This document shows positions 1-5,763 of a stretch of 7,048 bases of DNA, one piece after another. The translations under genes were made by a program, and so were the position numbers. The stretch's first letter is position 1, and each line of letters opens with the position of its first letter. Below the pieces are notes generated by a model, which did not search any database, had not been told where the DNA came from, and saw only the letters and a list, made by a program, of their open reading frames with translations. Source of the stretch: Nostocaceae cyanobacterium CSSed10_463m (GTDB lineage Bacteria; Cyanobacteriota; Cyanobacteriia; Cyanobacteriales; Nostocaceae); the NCBI GenBank assembly GCA_003556955.1, contig PWQB01000716.1, positions 1 through 7,048 of the forward strand. The letters run 5' to 3'.

Positions 1-28
1 ATATCCTTAAATTATTCACAGCTTTTTT

Positions 29-376
29 TTACCTTAATTCATTGTTTTCATCTAAATCGCGGCGATATTCTGCTATATATTCCAGCATTTTATCGAACTG
101 CGGATCGTCTTTATATTTACCCGCTATTTTCAACCAAGGATTTTCTGATGGAGGCGCTGCAACTTCTAAAGTAACTATCTTGGCGGTTTCTAACCGAGTT
201 TGCAAACTTTGACTAAGTTTTTCTATAGCTTCTGTTTCTGTACTTCCTAAACCTTGACAGTCTGGTAAACCTAACAAGGTGGCTTTCACTGTATCATCTG
301 GTTGATTTTCAATCAGCACATCATAAGTTAACTTAGGTGCATTCGTGTTGGGGGCAATTTTTACAGATAAATTCAT
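29..376 (-). CDS. HicB-like antitoxin-type small protein (paralogue 1)
   Basis: Encodes 115 aa. Residues about 18-72 look like the small HicB-type alpha/beta domain: a strand with VLIENQPDD, then KATLLGLPDCQGLGS, then a helix with EAIEKL. The tail (about 80-110: NPWLKIAGKYKDDPQFDKMLEYIAEYRRDLDE) resembles the C-terminal 'GxxKDDPxFDxxxxxIxxYRRxxD' segment found on antitoxins of small toxin-antitoxin pairs, often with PIN-domain toxins. This is recognition from memory, not a search. The start at 376 is chosen because the sequence around it matches the paralogue at 449-805. The gene has its own TATAAT box 34 bases upstream. Any toxin partner would lie beyond the left edge: an AAGG ribosome-site-like motif sits in the last bases before the edge. 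Likely role, by inference: neutralising a co-encoded toxin and possibly autoregulation. It could instead be a solitary protein. Confidence 0.75.
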   Translation of the reverse strand: MNLSVKIAPNTNAPKLTYDVLIENQPDDTVKATLLGLPDCQGLGSTETEAIEKLSQSLQTRLETAKIVTLEVAAPPSENPWLKIAGKYKDDPQFDKMLEYIAEYRRDLDENNELR

Positions 377-404
377 GATATTTTACCCGTTAAGTTTTAT
401 CTTG

Positions 405-435
405 ATTATAGCCCTAAGTAAAACCTTGTTGTAAA
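405..435 (-). promoter_or_regulatory. Promoter of the first antitoxin-like gene
   Basis: On the minus strand there is a perfect TATAAT at 410-405 and a TTTACA at 435-430, with a rather long 19-base spacer. The -10 box begins 34 bases before the ATG at 376. The paralogous gene upstream has TATAAT at the same distance, inside a similar 'AGGG-N-TATAATCAA' context, which supports the box as functional. Confidence 0.55.
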
Positions 436-448
436 ACTTATTTTTGCC

Positions 449-805
449 TTAATGATATTTATGCGTTCTATACAAATAGTGATTATGTTGACTTGACCAA
501 TCACTTGGTGCTGCAATTGTTCCTGTTAATGCTTCTAGCACATCCCAAGCGTTACCCTCATTATTGGAAATTCCTGCAAATTCCATTAAAGGAGGTTCGA
601 TTTCTAAAGTAACAATTTCTGGCTGTCGTTCTTGGAAAAGCAGTTTAAGATCATTTAATGCTTCTTCTTTAGAACTCCCTAAACCTTGATAATTTGGTAA
701 AGCTAACAATGTGGCTTTAAATGTACCATCTGGTTGCTTTTCTATAAGCACCTGATTTGACTTTCGAGGTATCCAAGTCCTTTTACTTATGAAAGATAAA
801 TTCAT
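449..805 (-). CDS. HicB-like antitoxin-type small protein (paralogue 2)
   Basis: Encodes 118 aa from the ATG at 805. An in-frame start at 823 exists, but a good ribosome site (AAGGA at 819-815, 9 bases before the ATG) and the MNLS start shared with the downstream paralogue favour 805. Residues about 19-72 match the first gene (VLIEKQPDG, KATLLALPNYQGLGS, EEAL, IVTLEIEPP). From residue about 74 the proteins share nothing. Here the tail (EFAGISNNEGNAWDVLEALTG, then TIAAPSDWSSQHNHYLYRTHKYH) resembles a tail I recall from small cyanobacterial antitoxin-like proteins. No toxin gene sits between the two paralogues: the 72-base gap holds only the next promoter. So this copy is either a solitary antitoxin or a member of a pair that lost its toxin. 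Exact function is unknown. Confidence 0.7.
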   Translation of the reverse strand: MNLSFISKRTWIPRKSNQVLIEKQPDGTFKATLLALPNYQGLGSSKEEALNDLKLLFQERQPEIVTLEIEPPLMEFAGISNNEGNAWDVLEALTGTIAAPSDWSSQHNHYLYRTHKYH

Positions 806-833
806 GATATTTGATCCTTTCAATTTGATATTG

Positions 834-839
834 ATTATA
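834..839 (-). promoter_or_regulatory. -10 box of the second antitoxin-like gene
   Basis: TATAAT on the minus strand, beginning 34 bases before the ATG at 805, exactly as in the downstream paralogue. I see no convincing -35 hexamer at the usual distance. The flanking bases (AGGG before, TCAA after) are shared with the other promoter, so the duplication included the promoter. Confidence 0.5.
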
Positions 840-868
840 TCCCTAAAATTAATAAGTTTCGTCCATAG

Positions 869-901
869 AGATCCCCGACTTCTTGAAGAAGTCGGGGATC
901 T
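869..901. repeat. 33-base perfect palindrome
   Basis: Two 16-base arms (AGATCCCCGACTTCTT and its exact complement) around a single central G. As RNA it would form a very stable hairpin on either strand. There is no T-run next to it, so it is not a textbook terminator, although it lies between the methyltransferase remnant and the antitoxin-like gene, both reading leftward, and may separate their transcripts. I recall the 'GTCGGGGATCT' palindrome as a dispersed repeat of Nostocales genomes, so a small mobile or structural repeat is the likeliest identity. Confidence 0.8.
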
Positions 902-1000
902 GAGCCTTTAGATTTGTTCTGTGATGATCAGGCGATCGCACAAATAGCACCACTGATATTAATCTATCTTGAAAATGCTTCTGTCTGTGGTCATCTTCAA

Positions 1001-1408
1001 TTAGACTGCTAATCCCTCAGCAATTGGCTTTTCTAGCCAACGCTTAAATGCACAACGTCCGAGTGAGTGTAATGGAGGCAGTGCGATCGCTACAACATCA
1101 GCAATATATTTAACTGTAGTCAATCCAAAAGTACGGAAATTATCAACACACAAGTCAATCGTTGGCGCAATATGGGTTGAAATGTCTTCAGTCTTGATCA
1201 ACTTGAATCCAGACTGTTCCAACGCCGTCTGGAGTTCGCTAGCAACATGACAATTAGAAAAAATACCTTCTCGGTATTTGGCATCAAAACGCATCATATC
1301 TGCAAGCAGTAGGTAGCCACCATTATCCAGTAAACGAGCCGCACCTTGAGCTAAATCGTTAACAGCGATATACTGGCTGCTTTCACTCAACAGAACTAAA
1401 TCGTAGGA
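1001..1408 (-). pseudogene. N-terminally truncated SAM-dependent methyltransferase remnant
   Basis: The open frame reads SYDLVLLSESSQYI from about 1408, then ARLLDNGGYLLLADMMR, a helical stretch with SELQTALEQSGFKLIKTEDIS, and a C-terminal region ending EKPIAEGLAV. The first motif matches the post-motif-II strand of class I methyltransferases ('YDLVxxSESxQY'), the second the 'LLxPGGxLLxxD' strand, the third the usual 'LxxAGFxLxxxEDIT' segment. The Gly-rich SAM-binding motif I and about 100 N-terminal residues are missing: a stop at 1421-1423 closes the frame and the preceding DNA is the neighbouring methyltransferase gene. The only start in the remaining frame is a TTG at 1390, giving 129 aa that could not bind SAM normally. 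No further stops or frameshifts are seen, so the loss may be recent. The substrate is unknown. Confidence 0.7.
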
Positions 1409-2397
1409 GTTTGAGTTCCCTTAGCCAAGGTTGTGTTCATCAATTCTGTCGGTGAATTTGCCCGCACAGCCCGGAACATTCCAAATCGACATAGCCCTGC
1501 ACCAAACGCCAAACGCATCAGTAAAAGCGTCGGTACTTCGCGCACAGACTTGACAAAACCAGACAGTCCAAAACGCACCAATCCCTCTGGGCGAGACACT
1601 CCTTGCCAAATCGAATCGAACCAAGAAGGAAGGGTTTCTTGCGTCCAGTCTGCGGTAATTACCTCCCCCTCGACTAATTCTGTCGCCACCAAAAGCTCAG
1701 AAAAGCCTTCAATGCTGGAAAAAGCTGGATGAGACCACTGATCGAGAAGTTGCCGCATTACTGGTTTCTCCCAAAAATTGAGCGGCTTTTGGCGGTCATC
1801 CCTCTGATTCCAGTCAGCTACAACCAACACTCCACCAGGCTTTAGCACCCGCATTAGTTCTCTAGCAAAAACAGTTTTATCTGGCATATGGGGGCCTGCT
1901 TCAATCGACCAAACCACATCAAAACTGCCATCTGGAAACGACAATGCCATTGCATCATCGACCGCAAACTGGGCGTTTAGTCCTTGGGGTGTTAATTCCT
2001 GGGCGCGGTTAACCTGCTGTGGGCTGATGGTAATCCCTGTGACAGCAAACCCATAATCTCGCGCTAAAATCCGGCTGCTACCCCCAATCCCACAACCAAC
2101 ATCTAAGACGGTAGTACCAGGAGGTAATTTATCTAAACCTCCCCACTTCACCATTTCATGTACAAAATCAGATTTAGCAGCTAAAAAATCTTTGCGTCGT
2201 GGCGGCGAACCGTAGTGACCGAGGTGAATGTGTTCTCCCCAGTAAAATTCTAGGATGCCGTCAAGTGTCCATTGGTCGTAGGAATTGGCGACTGTGGTCG
2301 AGGATTGATACTTGCGGGCAGTTAGGAAATAAACCGCAATTCCAATTAGTAAAACTAGAAGGGAAGCAATTACAAAATAAAGTAATGGAGTTGACAT
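1396..2397 (-). CDS. 2-methyl-6-phytyl(solanesyl)-1,4-benzoquinol methyltransferase (MPBQ/MSBQ MT, Sll0418-like)
   Basis: Encodes 333 aa. The protein closely resembles Synechocystis Sll0418, which methylates 2-methyl-6-phytylbenzoquinol (tocopherol route) and its solanesyl counterpart with SAM. Visible features: one N-terminal membrane segment (about 5-26, LLYFVIASLLVLLIGIAVYF), the family block YDQWTLDGILEFYWGEHIHLGHYG (40-62), SAM motif I VLDVGCGIGG (97-106), GITISPQQ (121-128), the acidic DDAMALSFPDGSFDVVWSIEAGPHMPD stretch (147-173), RVLKPGG (183-189) and the C-terminal FIKSVREVPT-like block FVKSVREVPTLLLMRLAFGAGLCRFGMFRAVR (281-312). The start at 2397 puts the membrane anchor where Sll0418 has it; there is no clear ribosome site. 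It acts at a membrane, presumably thylakoid or plasma. The last about 20 residues (NSPTELMNTTLAKGTQTPTI) go beyond the family block, and the 3' end overlaps the methyltransferase remnant at 1001-1408. Confidence 0.92.
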   Translation of the reverse strand: MSTPLLYFVIASLLVLLIGIAVYFLTARKYQSSTTVANSYDQWTLDGILEFYWGEHIHLGHYGSPPRRKDFLAAKSDFVHEMVKWGGLDKLPPGTTVLDVGCGIGGSSRILARDYGFAVTGITISPQQVNRAQELTPQGLNAQFAVDDAMALSFPDGSFDVVWSIEAGPHMPDKTVFARELMRVLKPGGVLVVADWNQRDDRQKPLNFWEKPVMRQLLDQWSHPAFSSIEGFSELLVATELVEGEVITADWTQETLPSWFDSIWQGVSRPEGLVRFGLSGFVKSVREVPTLLLMRLAFGAGLCRFGMFRAVRANSPTELMNTTLAKGTQTPTI

Positions 2398-2444
2398 TGT
2401 TGTGAAAGTTTTTTGTAACTAATAGTTTATAGATGTTGGTGTGT

Positions 2445-2645
2445 TTATGGTTCATCCCGAATTAGACGAGAGATGATCAGAGAAATTTTCCTATAGGTTG
2501 AACTTGCAAGATTTTGCCAACCTTGTATCATTTGCCTGGGATTTAGAAAGGGTTGCTGCTTATCTTCTCTCAAACTCATTTGTTTGACAAAAGGATGAAC
2601 AGCAGTAGGAGTCTTCCCAGTTCGGTGAAGATAAAATTTCGGCAT
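2445..2645 (-). CDS. Hypothetical 66-aa protein
   Basis: I do not recognise this ORF. It encodes a basic protein of 66 aa with HPFVKQMSLREDKQQPFLNPRQMIQGWQ in the middle and a hydrophobic ending ISLIISRLIRDEP. Codon use looks ordinary for the window and no longer ORF opposes it on the other strand. Against it: there is no ribosome site before the ATG at 2645 and no familiar motif. It is the first ORF of more than 60 codons downstream of the cobalamin riboswitch, but about 370 bases away. It could be a small genuine gene, the tail of a decayed gene, or chance. Confidence 0.3.
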   Translation of the reverse strand: MPKFYLHRTGKTPTAVHPFVKQMSLREDKQQPFLNPRQMIQGWQNLASSTYRKISLIISRLIRDEP

Positions 2646-2802
2646 GATGATTAACCGAGTCAGAGTTTAACGAAAATACACAGAAGTATATTCACTTCAG
2701 ATATAGCGATCAAAAGTTATACAAATTTTCTAAAATTTAGCGACAGATTTAAGGCTAAAAACCCTGATGCTGCTGGAAATTCTTAATTGTTAACTACGAA
2801 TT

Positions 2803-2819
2803 GGTATTAGTACAATACC
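2803..2819. repeat. Short inverted repeat GGTATT-N5-AATACC
   Basis: Six-base perfect arms around AGTAC, in the 366-base stretch between the 66-codon ORF and the riboswitch. The stem is too AT-rich and lacks a T-run, so it is unlikely to be a terminator. The rest of this stretch (2646-3011) is AT-rich, with stop codons in all frames, and holds no recognisable gene. Confidence 0.4.
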
Positions 2820-2893
2820 TCATCGAAAATCCATCAGTTTTGATTAAGAAAATTACCTGAATACTCACAAAGTAATCTAATCGCTATTTAGTA

Positions 2894-2977
2894 TTAATTA
2901 CCTATTTCGTGCAAAACCGCCAGTTGTAGCGTTTTAATATACGGTGCTTTAAACCCAAATTTTCGGTAATAAACCAT
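2894..2977 (-). CDS. Possible 27-codon ORF just after the riboswitch
   Basis: An ATG at 2977 is preceded by GAGG with 5 bases between, and starts 35 bases after the riboswitch. It opens a 27-codon frame (MVYYRKFGFKAPYIKTLQLA, then VLHEIGN). The position and ribosome site are what a riboswitch-controlled start would look like. The peptide resembles nothing I know, and so short a frame can easily arise by chance. It might be a leader peptide or the 5' stub of a lost gene. Confidence 0.15.
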   Translation of the reverse strand: MVYYRKFGFKAPYIKTLQLAVLHEIGN

Positions 2978-3011
2978 CCGTGCCTCGCAGATGTACAAAA
3001 TTTACAAATTA

Positions 3012-3128
3012 ACTTCGGCGGGCATTCTGACTCACAAGGCAAGCCTTGATTACAGTTGCGGGACAGCGCCGGATTTACACCGGACTTTCCCCGTTTCCTC
3101 CAGAGGCTGTTCCCCACTAGAACCGAGA
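3012..3128 (-). ncRNA. Cobalamin (B12) riboswitch, short form
   Basis: Read on the minus strand, the segment has the conserved core in the right order: GGGGAAAGUCCGGUG, then UAAAUCCGGCGCUG, then UCCCGCAACUGUAA, then the B12 box GAGUCAGAAUGCCCGCC at about 3032-3017. CCGG pairs with CCGG to form the P4-like hairpin, CAAGG-CUUG-CCUUG (3048-3035) is a tight tetraloop hairpin, and UCGG (3126-3123) can pair with CCGA (3018-3015) as P1. Such riboswitches bind adenosyl- or methylcobalamin-type ligands and usually repress B12 synthesis or uptake genes, or B12-independent isozymes. It points left, away from nrdA. No obvious terminator hairpin follows, so if active it would act on translation or on something I cannot see. 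The family call is strong; the target is unclear. Confidence 0.9.
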
Positions 3129-3137
3129 TTACTTTGC

Positions 3138-3143
3138 ATCTTA
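3138..3143 (-). promoter_or_regulatory. Possible -10 box for the riboswitch transcript
   Basis: TAAGAT on the minus strand would start transcription near 3131, just before the riboswitch P1 stem. No strong -35 hexamer is present; TTTACG about 20 bases upstream is the best candidate. Placement fits better than sequence. Confidence 0.3.
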
Positions 3144-3310
3144 ACACAACTGTGATTTACTTGCGTAAAAATCAATGGTCGATCTATACTGACATTCGTC
3201 ATTAATCGCGGCAAGTCTCATTCTTTACTAAAACTTGCTCTGGATTTTTATTGGGTAATTCTTTGAGAAATTTTTCAACCCAACAAACTTTTTCGGGTTG
3301 CCAGCTTTTG

Positions 3311-3339
3311 CTGACATAGCGCTGACAATTTTTTATATT
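3311..3339 (+). promoter_or_regulatory. Sigma70-type promoter of nrdAB
   Basis: CTGACA at 3311-3316, a 17-base spacer and TATATT at 3334-3339: five of six consensus bases in both boxes. Transcription would start near 3346, giving a leader of about 60 bases before the ATG at 3409. This argues against the earlier in-frame start at 3298 for nrdA. It also means this transcript would not include the antisense of the riboswitch. I see no convincing NrdR box next to it. Confidence 0.55.
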
Positions 3340-3408
3340 GGTAAACCTAGTAAACAATTCTTTTCCATTCAGGCAATTATTTTTCTCCAATCGATTAACT
3401 TATCTAGT

Positions 3409-5664
3409 ATGCAAGCTCCATCCAAACTTTTTGAGAACTCCAAAACGGATATCTATGTTGTTCGTCGTGATGGTTCGACAACACCGTTAGAAATTAATAA
3501 AATTCGCACAGTAGTTAATTGGGCTTGTTGCGGATTTTCAGCAAATTCTATTGCCTTAGAAGCACATCTGACAACTCGATTGCGTCCCGGTATTACGACG
3601 AGAGAAATTCAAGATAATTTAATTCGCTGTGCCTTAGATTTGTGCAGTCCTGAAGAACCTGATTGGCGATATGTCGCAGGGCGATTACATATTTGGAGTT
3701 TGTGGAAAGATACTCAAGTTAGCCGTGGTTATCAATACGGTTACTATGCTCAAACTGTACATGACAAAGTTCTCAAAGGAGAATACGATCGCCGCATCTT
3801 AATCTACACTCCTGAAGAATTAGAAATTGCCAATACTTGGATTAATCCTGACTGGGATGCCGACTATGATTATGCAGGAGCAGTATTACTGACGAAGCGG
3901 TATTTGTTGGTAAATGAGTTACCCCAGGAAGCATTTTTAACTTGTGCGCTGTTGATAGCCTCCGTAGAGTTACCAGAGAATCGCTTACCTTGGGCGCGGA
4001 GATTTTATGAAGCGATCGCTCGTCGTCAAATATCCTTAGCAACGCCGATTTTAGCGAACTTACGGATTCCCAACGGTTCTCTTGCCAGTTGTTTCATTAC
4101 GGCAATGGACGACAATTTAGAAAGCATTTTTGAGAGTATTCATGATGCGGCTCGGATTTCCAAAAATGGCGGCGGTGTGGGTGTGAATCTGTCTCGGATT
4201 CGGGCTACTGGTAGTTGGGTGATGGGAAAGAAGAACGCCTCTGGCGGTGTCGTTCCCTGGATTAAATTATTGAATGATACAGCGATCGCAGTCAATCAAG
4301 GTGGACGTAGAGCCGGTGCTGTCACCGTCAGTCTAGATGTTTGGCATTTAGATTTACCTGAATTTTTGGAAATGCAAACCGAGAATGGAGACGCACGACG
4401 CAAAGCTTATGATGTGTTTCCGCAATTGGTTGTCAGTGATGAATTTATGCGAAGGGTGCAAGCGGATACAGAATGGACGTTGGTAGATCCCTATGAGGTA
4501 CAAACTCGTTTAGGGATTGAATTAGCGGGGTTATGGGGTGAAGCATTTGAAAAGGCTTATCTTCAAATCGAAGCCAGTTTAGAAAGGGAGATTACACTTT
4601 ACAAACGGGTGAATGCTCGTCTTTTACTCAAACAGGTGATGCGAACCCAATTAGAAACCGGGATGCCTTACCTATGGTTTAAAGATACCGCGAACCGAGC
4701 TAATCCCAATCAGCATGAAGGTTATATTCCTGGTGGAAACTTGTGTCAAGAATCTTGGTCAAATGTGAAACCGGGTGAAGAAGCACATTCATGCAATTTG
4801 ACAAGTATTAATCTGGCAAACTTAGAGGACAAACAGTTAGCAGAAATTTGTCAGATTGCAGTACGTATATTAGATAACACCATTGAACTCACCTCACCGC
4901 CCTTTGCTGCTAGTGCTACCCACAACACCAAATATCGCACAATTGGGGTGGGCTGTATGGGATTAGCCGATTGGTTAGCAAAACGTCACCTGACTTATAC
5001 TCATCTTCAGAAAATCAGCGATTTATTTGAAGATATCGGTTACTACTGCACCGCAGCATCAATGGAATTAGGGAAAGAACGGGGTGCGTATCCTGCTTTT
5101 GCGGGTAGTGAATGGAGCAAGGGACATTTAATAGGAGCAAAACCTGTAGATTGGTTTAAGCAACACGCAAGTCAACCAGAACGTTTTTTACAACTAAGTC
5201 GAGATATCCAGCAATATGGGATTCGCAATTCACATATTACTGCGATCGCACCCAATACTTCTTCATCTTTAGTTCAGGGTTGTACAGCCAGTGTTTTACC
5301 CATTTATAGCAAATTCTTTTATGAAAAGTGGGCAAAGGGTTCAGTACCGATCGCACCGCCTTACATTCGGGATAATCTATGGTTCTATGTAGAAAATAAG
5401 ACACTAGATCAGAAAAAAGTGGTGCGGGCGATCGCCACAATTCAACAATGGATTGATACTGGAATTTCGATGGAATTGTTATTTAACTTGAACGCTGGAG
5501 TTTATTTCCCCGAAGAACCAGAGCGATGTCTTACAGCTGTTGATATTTTTGAAACCATCATGCTGGCTTGGGAATTGGGCTGTAAAGCAATCTACTACAT
5601 TCGCACTGTGCAGAAAGATAGTTTCAAAGAATCGGACGAGCAATGTATTGCTTGTGCAAACTGA
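3409..5664 (+). CDS. nrdA: Ribonucleoside-diphosphate reductase, class I, alpha (large) subunit
   Basis: Encodes 751 aa from the ATG at 3409, close to E. coli NrdA (761). With NrdB it reduces ribonucleoside diphosphates to deoxyribonucleotides in the cytoplasm. An ATP-cone lies at about residues 14-103 (YVVRRDGSTTPLEINKIR, ITTREIQ). The catalytic barrel carries the redox pair C228 (ASCFI) and C462 (HSCNLTSINL), the N444-x-C446-x-E448 triad in GGNLCQES, the KNGGGVGVNLS loop (about 252-262), the IGVGCMGLADW block, the APNTSSSLVQG loop, and the radical-relay pair Y729-Y730 (AIYYIRT). The C-terminus ends CIACAN, the CxxC swinging tail that re-reduces the active site. No intein and no missing key residue. 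An in-frame ATG at 3298 would add 37 hydrophobic residues unlike the family, and lies upstream of the likely promoter. nrdB follows after about 100 bases on the same strand, probably in the same transcript. Confidence 0.95.
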   Translation: MQAPSKLFENSKTDIYVVRRDGSTTPLEINKIRTVVNWACCGFSANSIALEAHLTTRLRPGITTREIQDNLIRCALDLCSPEEPDWRYVAGRLHIWSLWKDTQVSRGYQYGYYAQTVHDKVLKGEYDRRILIYTPEELEIANTWINPDWDADYDYAGAVLLTKRYLLVNELPQEAFLTCALLIASVELPENRLPWARRFYEAIARRQISLATPILANLRIPNGSLASCFITAMDDNLESIFESIHDAARISKNGGGVGVNLSRIRATGSWVMGKKNASGGVVPWIKLLNDTAIAVNQGGRRAGAVTVSLDVWHLDLPEFLEMQTENGDARRKAYDVFPQLVVSDEFMRRVQADTEWTLVDPYEVQTRLGIELAGLWGEAFEKAYLQIEASLEREITLYKRVNARLLLKQVMRTQLETGMPYLWFKDTANRANPNQHEGYIPGGNLCQESWSNVKPGEEAHSCNLTSINLANLEDKQLAEICQIAVRILDNTIELTSPPFAASATHNTKYRTIGVGCMGLADWLAKRHLTYTHLQKISDLFEDIGYYCTAASMELGKERGAYPAFAGSEWSKGHLIGAKPVDWFKQHASQPERFLQLSRDIQQYGIRNSHITAIAPNTSSSLVQGCTASVLPIYSKFFYEKWAKGSVPIAPPYIRDNLWFYVENKTLDQKKVVRAIATIQQWIDTGISMELLFNLNAGVYFPEEPERCLTAVDIFETIMLAWELGCKAIYYIRTVQKDSFKESDEQCIACAN

Positions 5665-5668
5665 ATAG

Positions 5669-5693
5669 CAGTTATCAGTAAACAGTTATCAGT
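5669..5693 (+). repeat. Direct repeat in the nrdA-nrdB spacer
   Basis: Two copies of CAGTTATCAGT separated by AAA (period 14). Short tandem units of this kind are common in Nostocales spacers. I see no sign that it forms a terminator. Confidence 0.6.
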
Positions 5694-5708
5694 TCTCCAA
5701 TATAGGCG

Positions 5709-5723
5709 ATGAGCATTGCTCAT
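5709..5723. repeat. Small inverted repeat ATGAGC-ATT-GCTCAT
   Basis: Six-base perfect arms with a three-base loop, in the spacer between nrdA and nrdB. It has no T-run, so it is not a clear terminator; it may be a hairpin affecting message stability between the two genes. It overlaps an alternative TTG start (5716) in frame with nrdB, which makes that start unlikely. Confidence 0.4.
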
Positions 5724-5763
5724 TGCCACATTCAGAGTGAAAACCAATCAAAACAGAATTAAA

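Larger units (their letters stand above)
2868..3136. repeat. 11-base inverted repeat bracketing the riboswitch segment
   Basis: CAAAGTAATCT at 2868-2878 and its exact complement AGATTACTTTG at 3126-3136. The right copy coincides with the predicted 5' end of the cobalamin riboswitch. In the riboswitch transcript the two copies could pair as an 11-base stem (13 with two G-U pairs) closing a loop of about 250 bases. Alternatively, they could be the ends of an inverted segment. A match of this length in a few hundred AT-rich bases has a few-percent chance of being accidental. Confidence 0.45.

Noticed and set aside
1433..1732. 99-codon plus-strand ORF opposite the methyltransferase
   Set aside because: It lies wholly inside the well-supported MPBQ methyltransferase gene and has no recognisable protein features.
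3012..3128. Riboswitch read as an nrdA leader on the plus strand
   Set aside because: The order core then B12 box only appears on the minus strand, so it cannot be a normal cis-acting leader of nrdA.
2902..3147. 81-codon minus-strand ORF through the riboswitch
   Set aside because: It runs straight through the structured riboswitch core, and its residues simply reflect conserved RNA sequence.
3298..3408. N-terminal extension of NrdA from the ATG at 3298
   Set aside because: The 37 extra residues are unlike the family, and the best promoter (3311-3339) lies inside the extension.
3409..5664. Intein in nrdA, common in cyanobacterial RNR genes
   Set aside because: The protein is 751 aa with catalytic blocks at normal spacing and no inserted domain.
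5669..5693. Direct repeat as the start of a CRISPR array
   Set aside because: Only two 11-base units with a 3-base gap; there are no spacers of CRISPR size.
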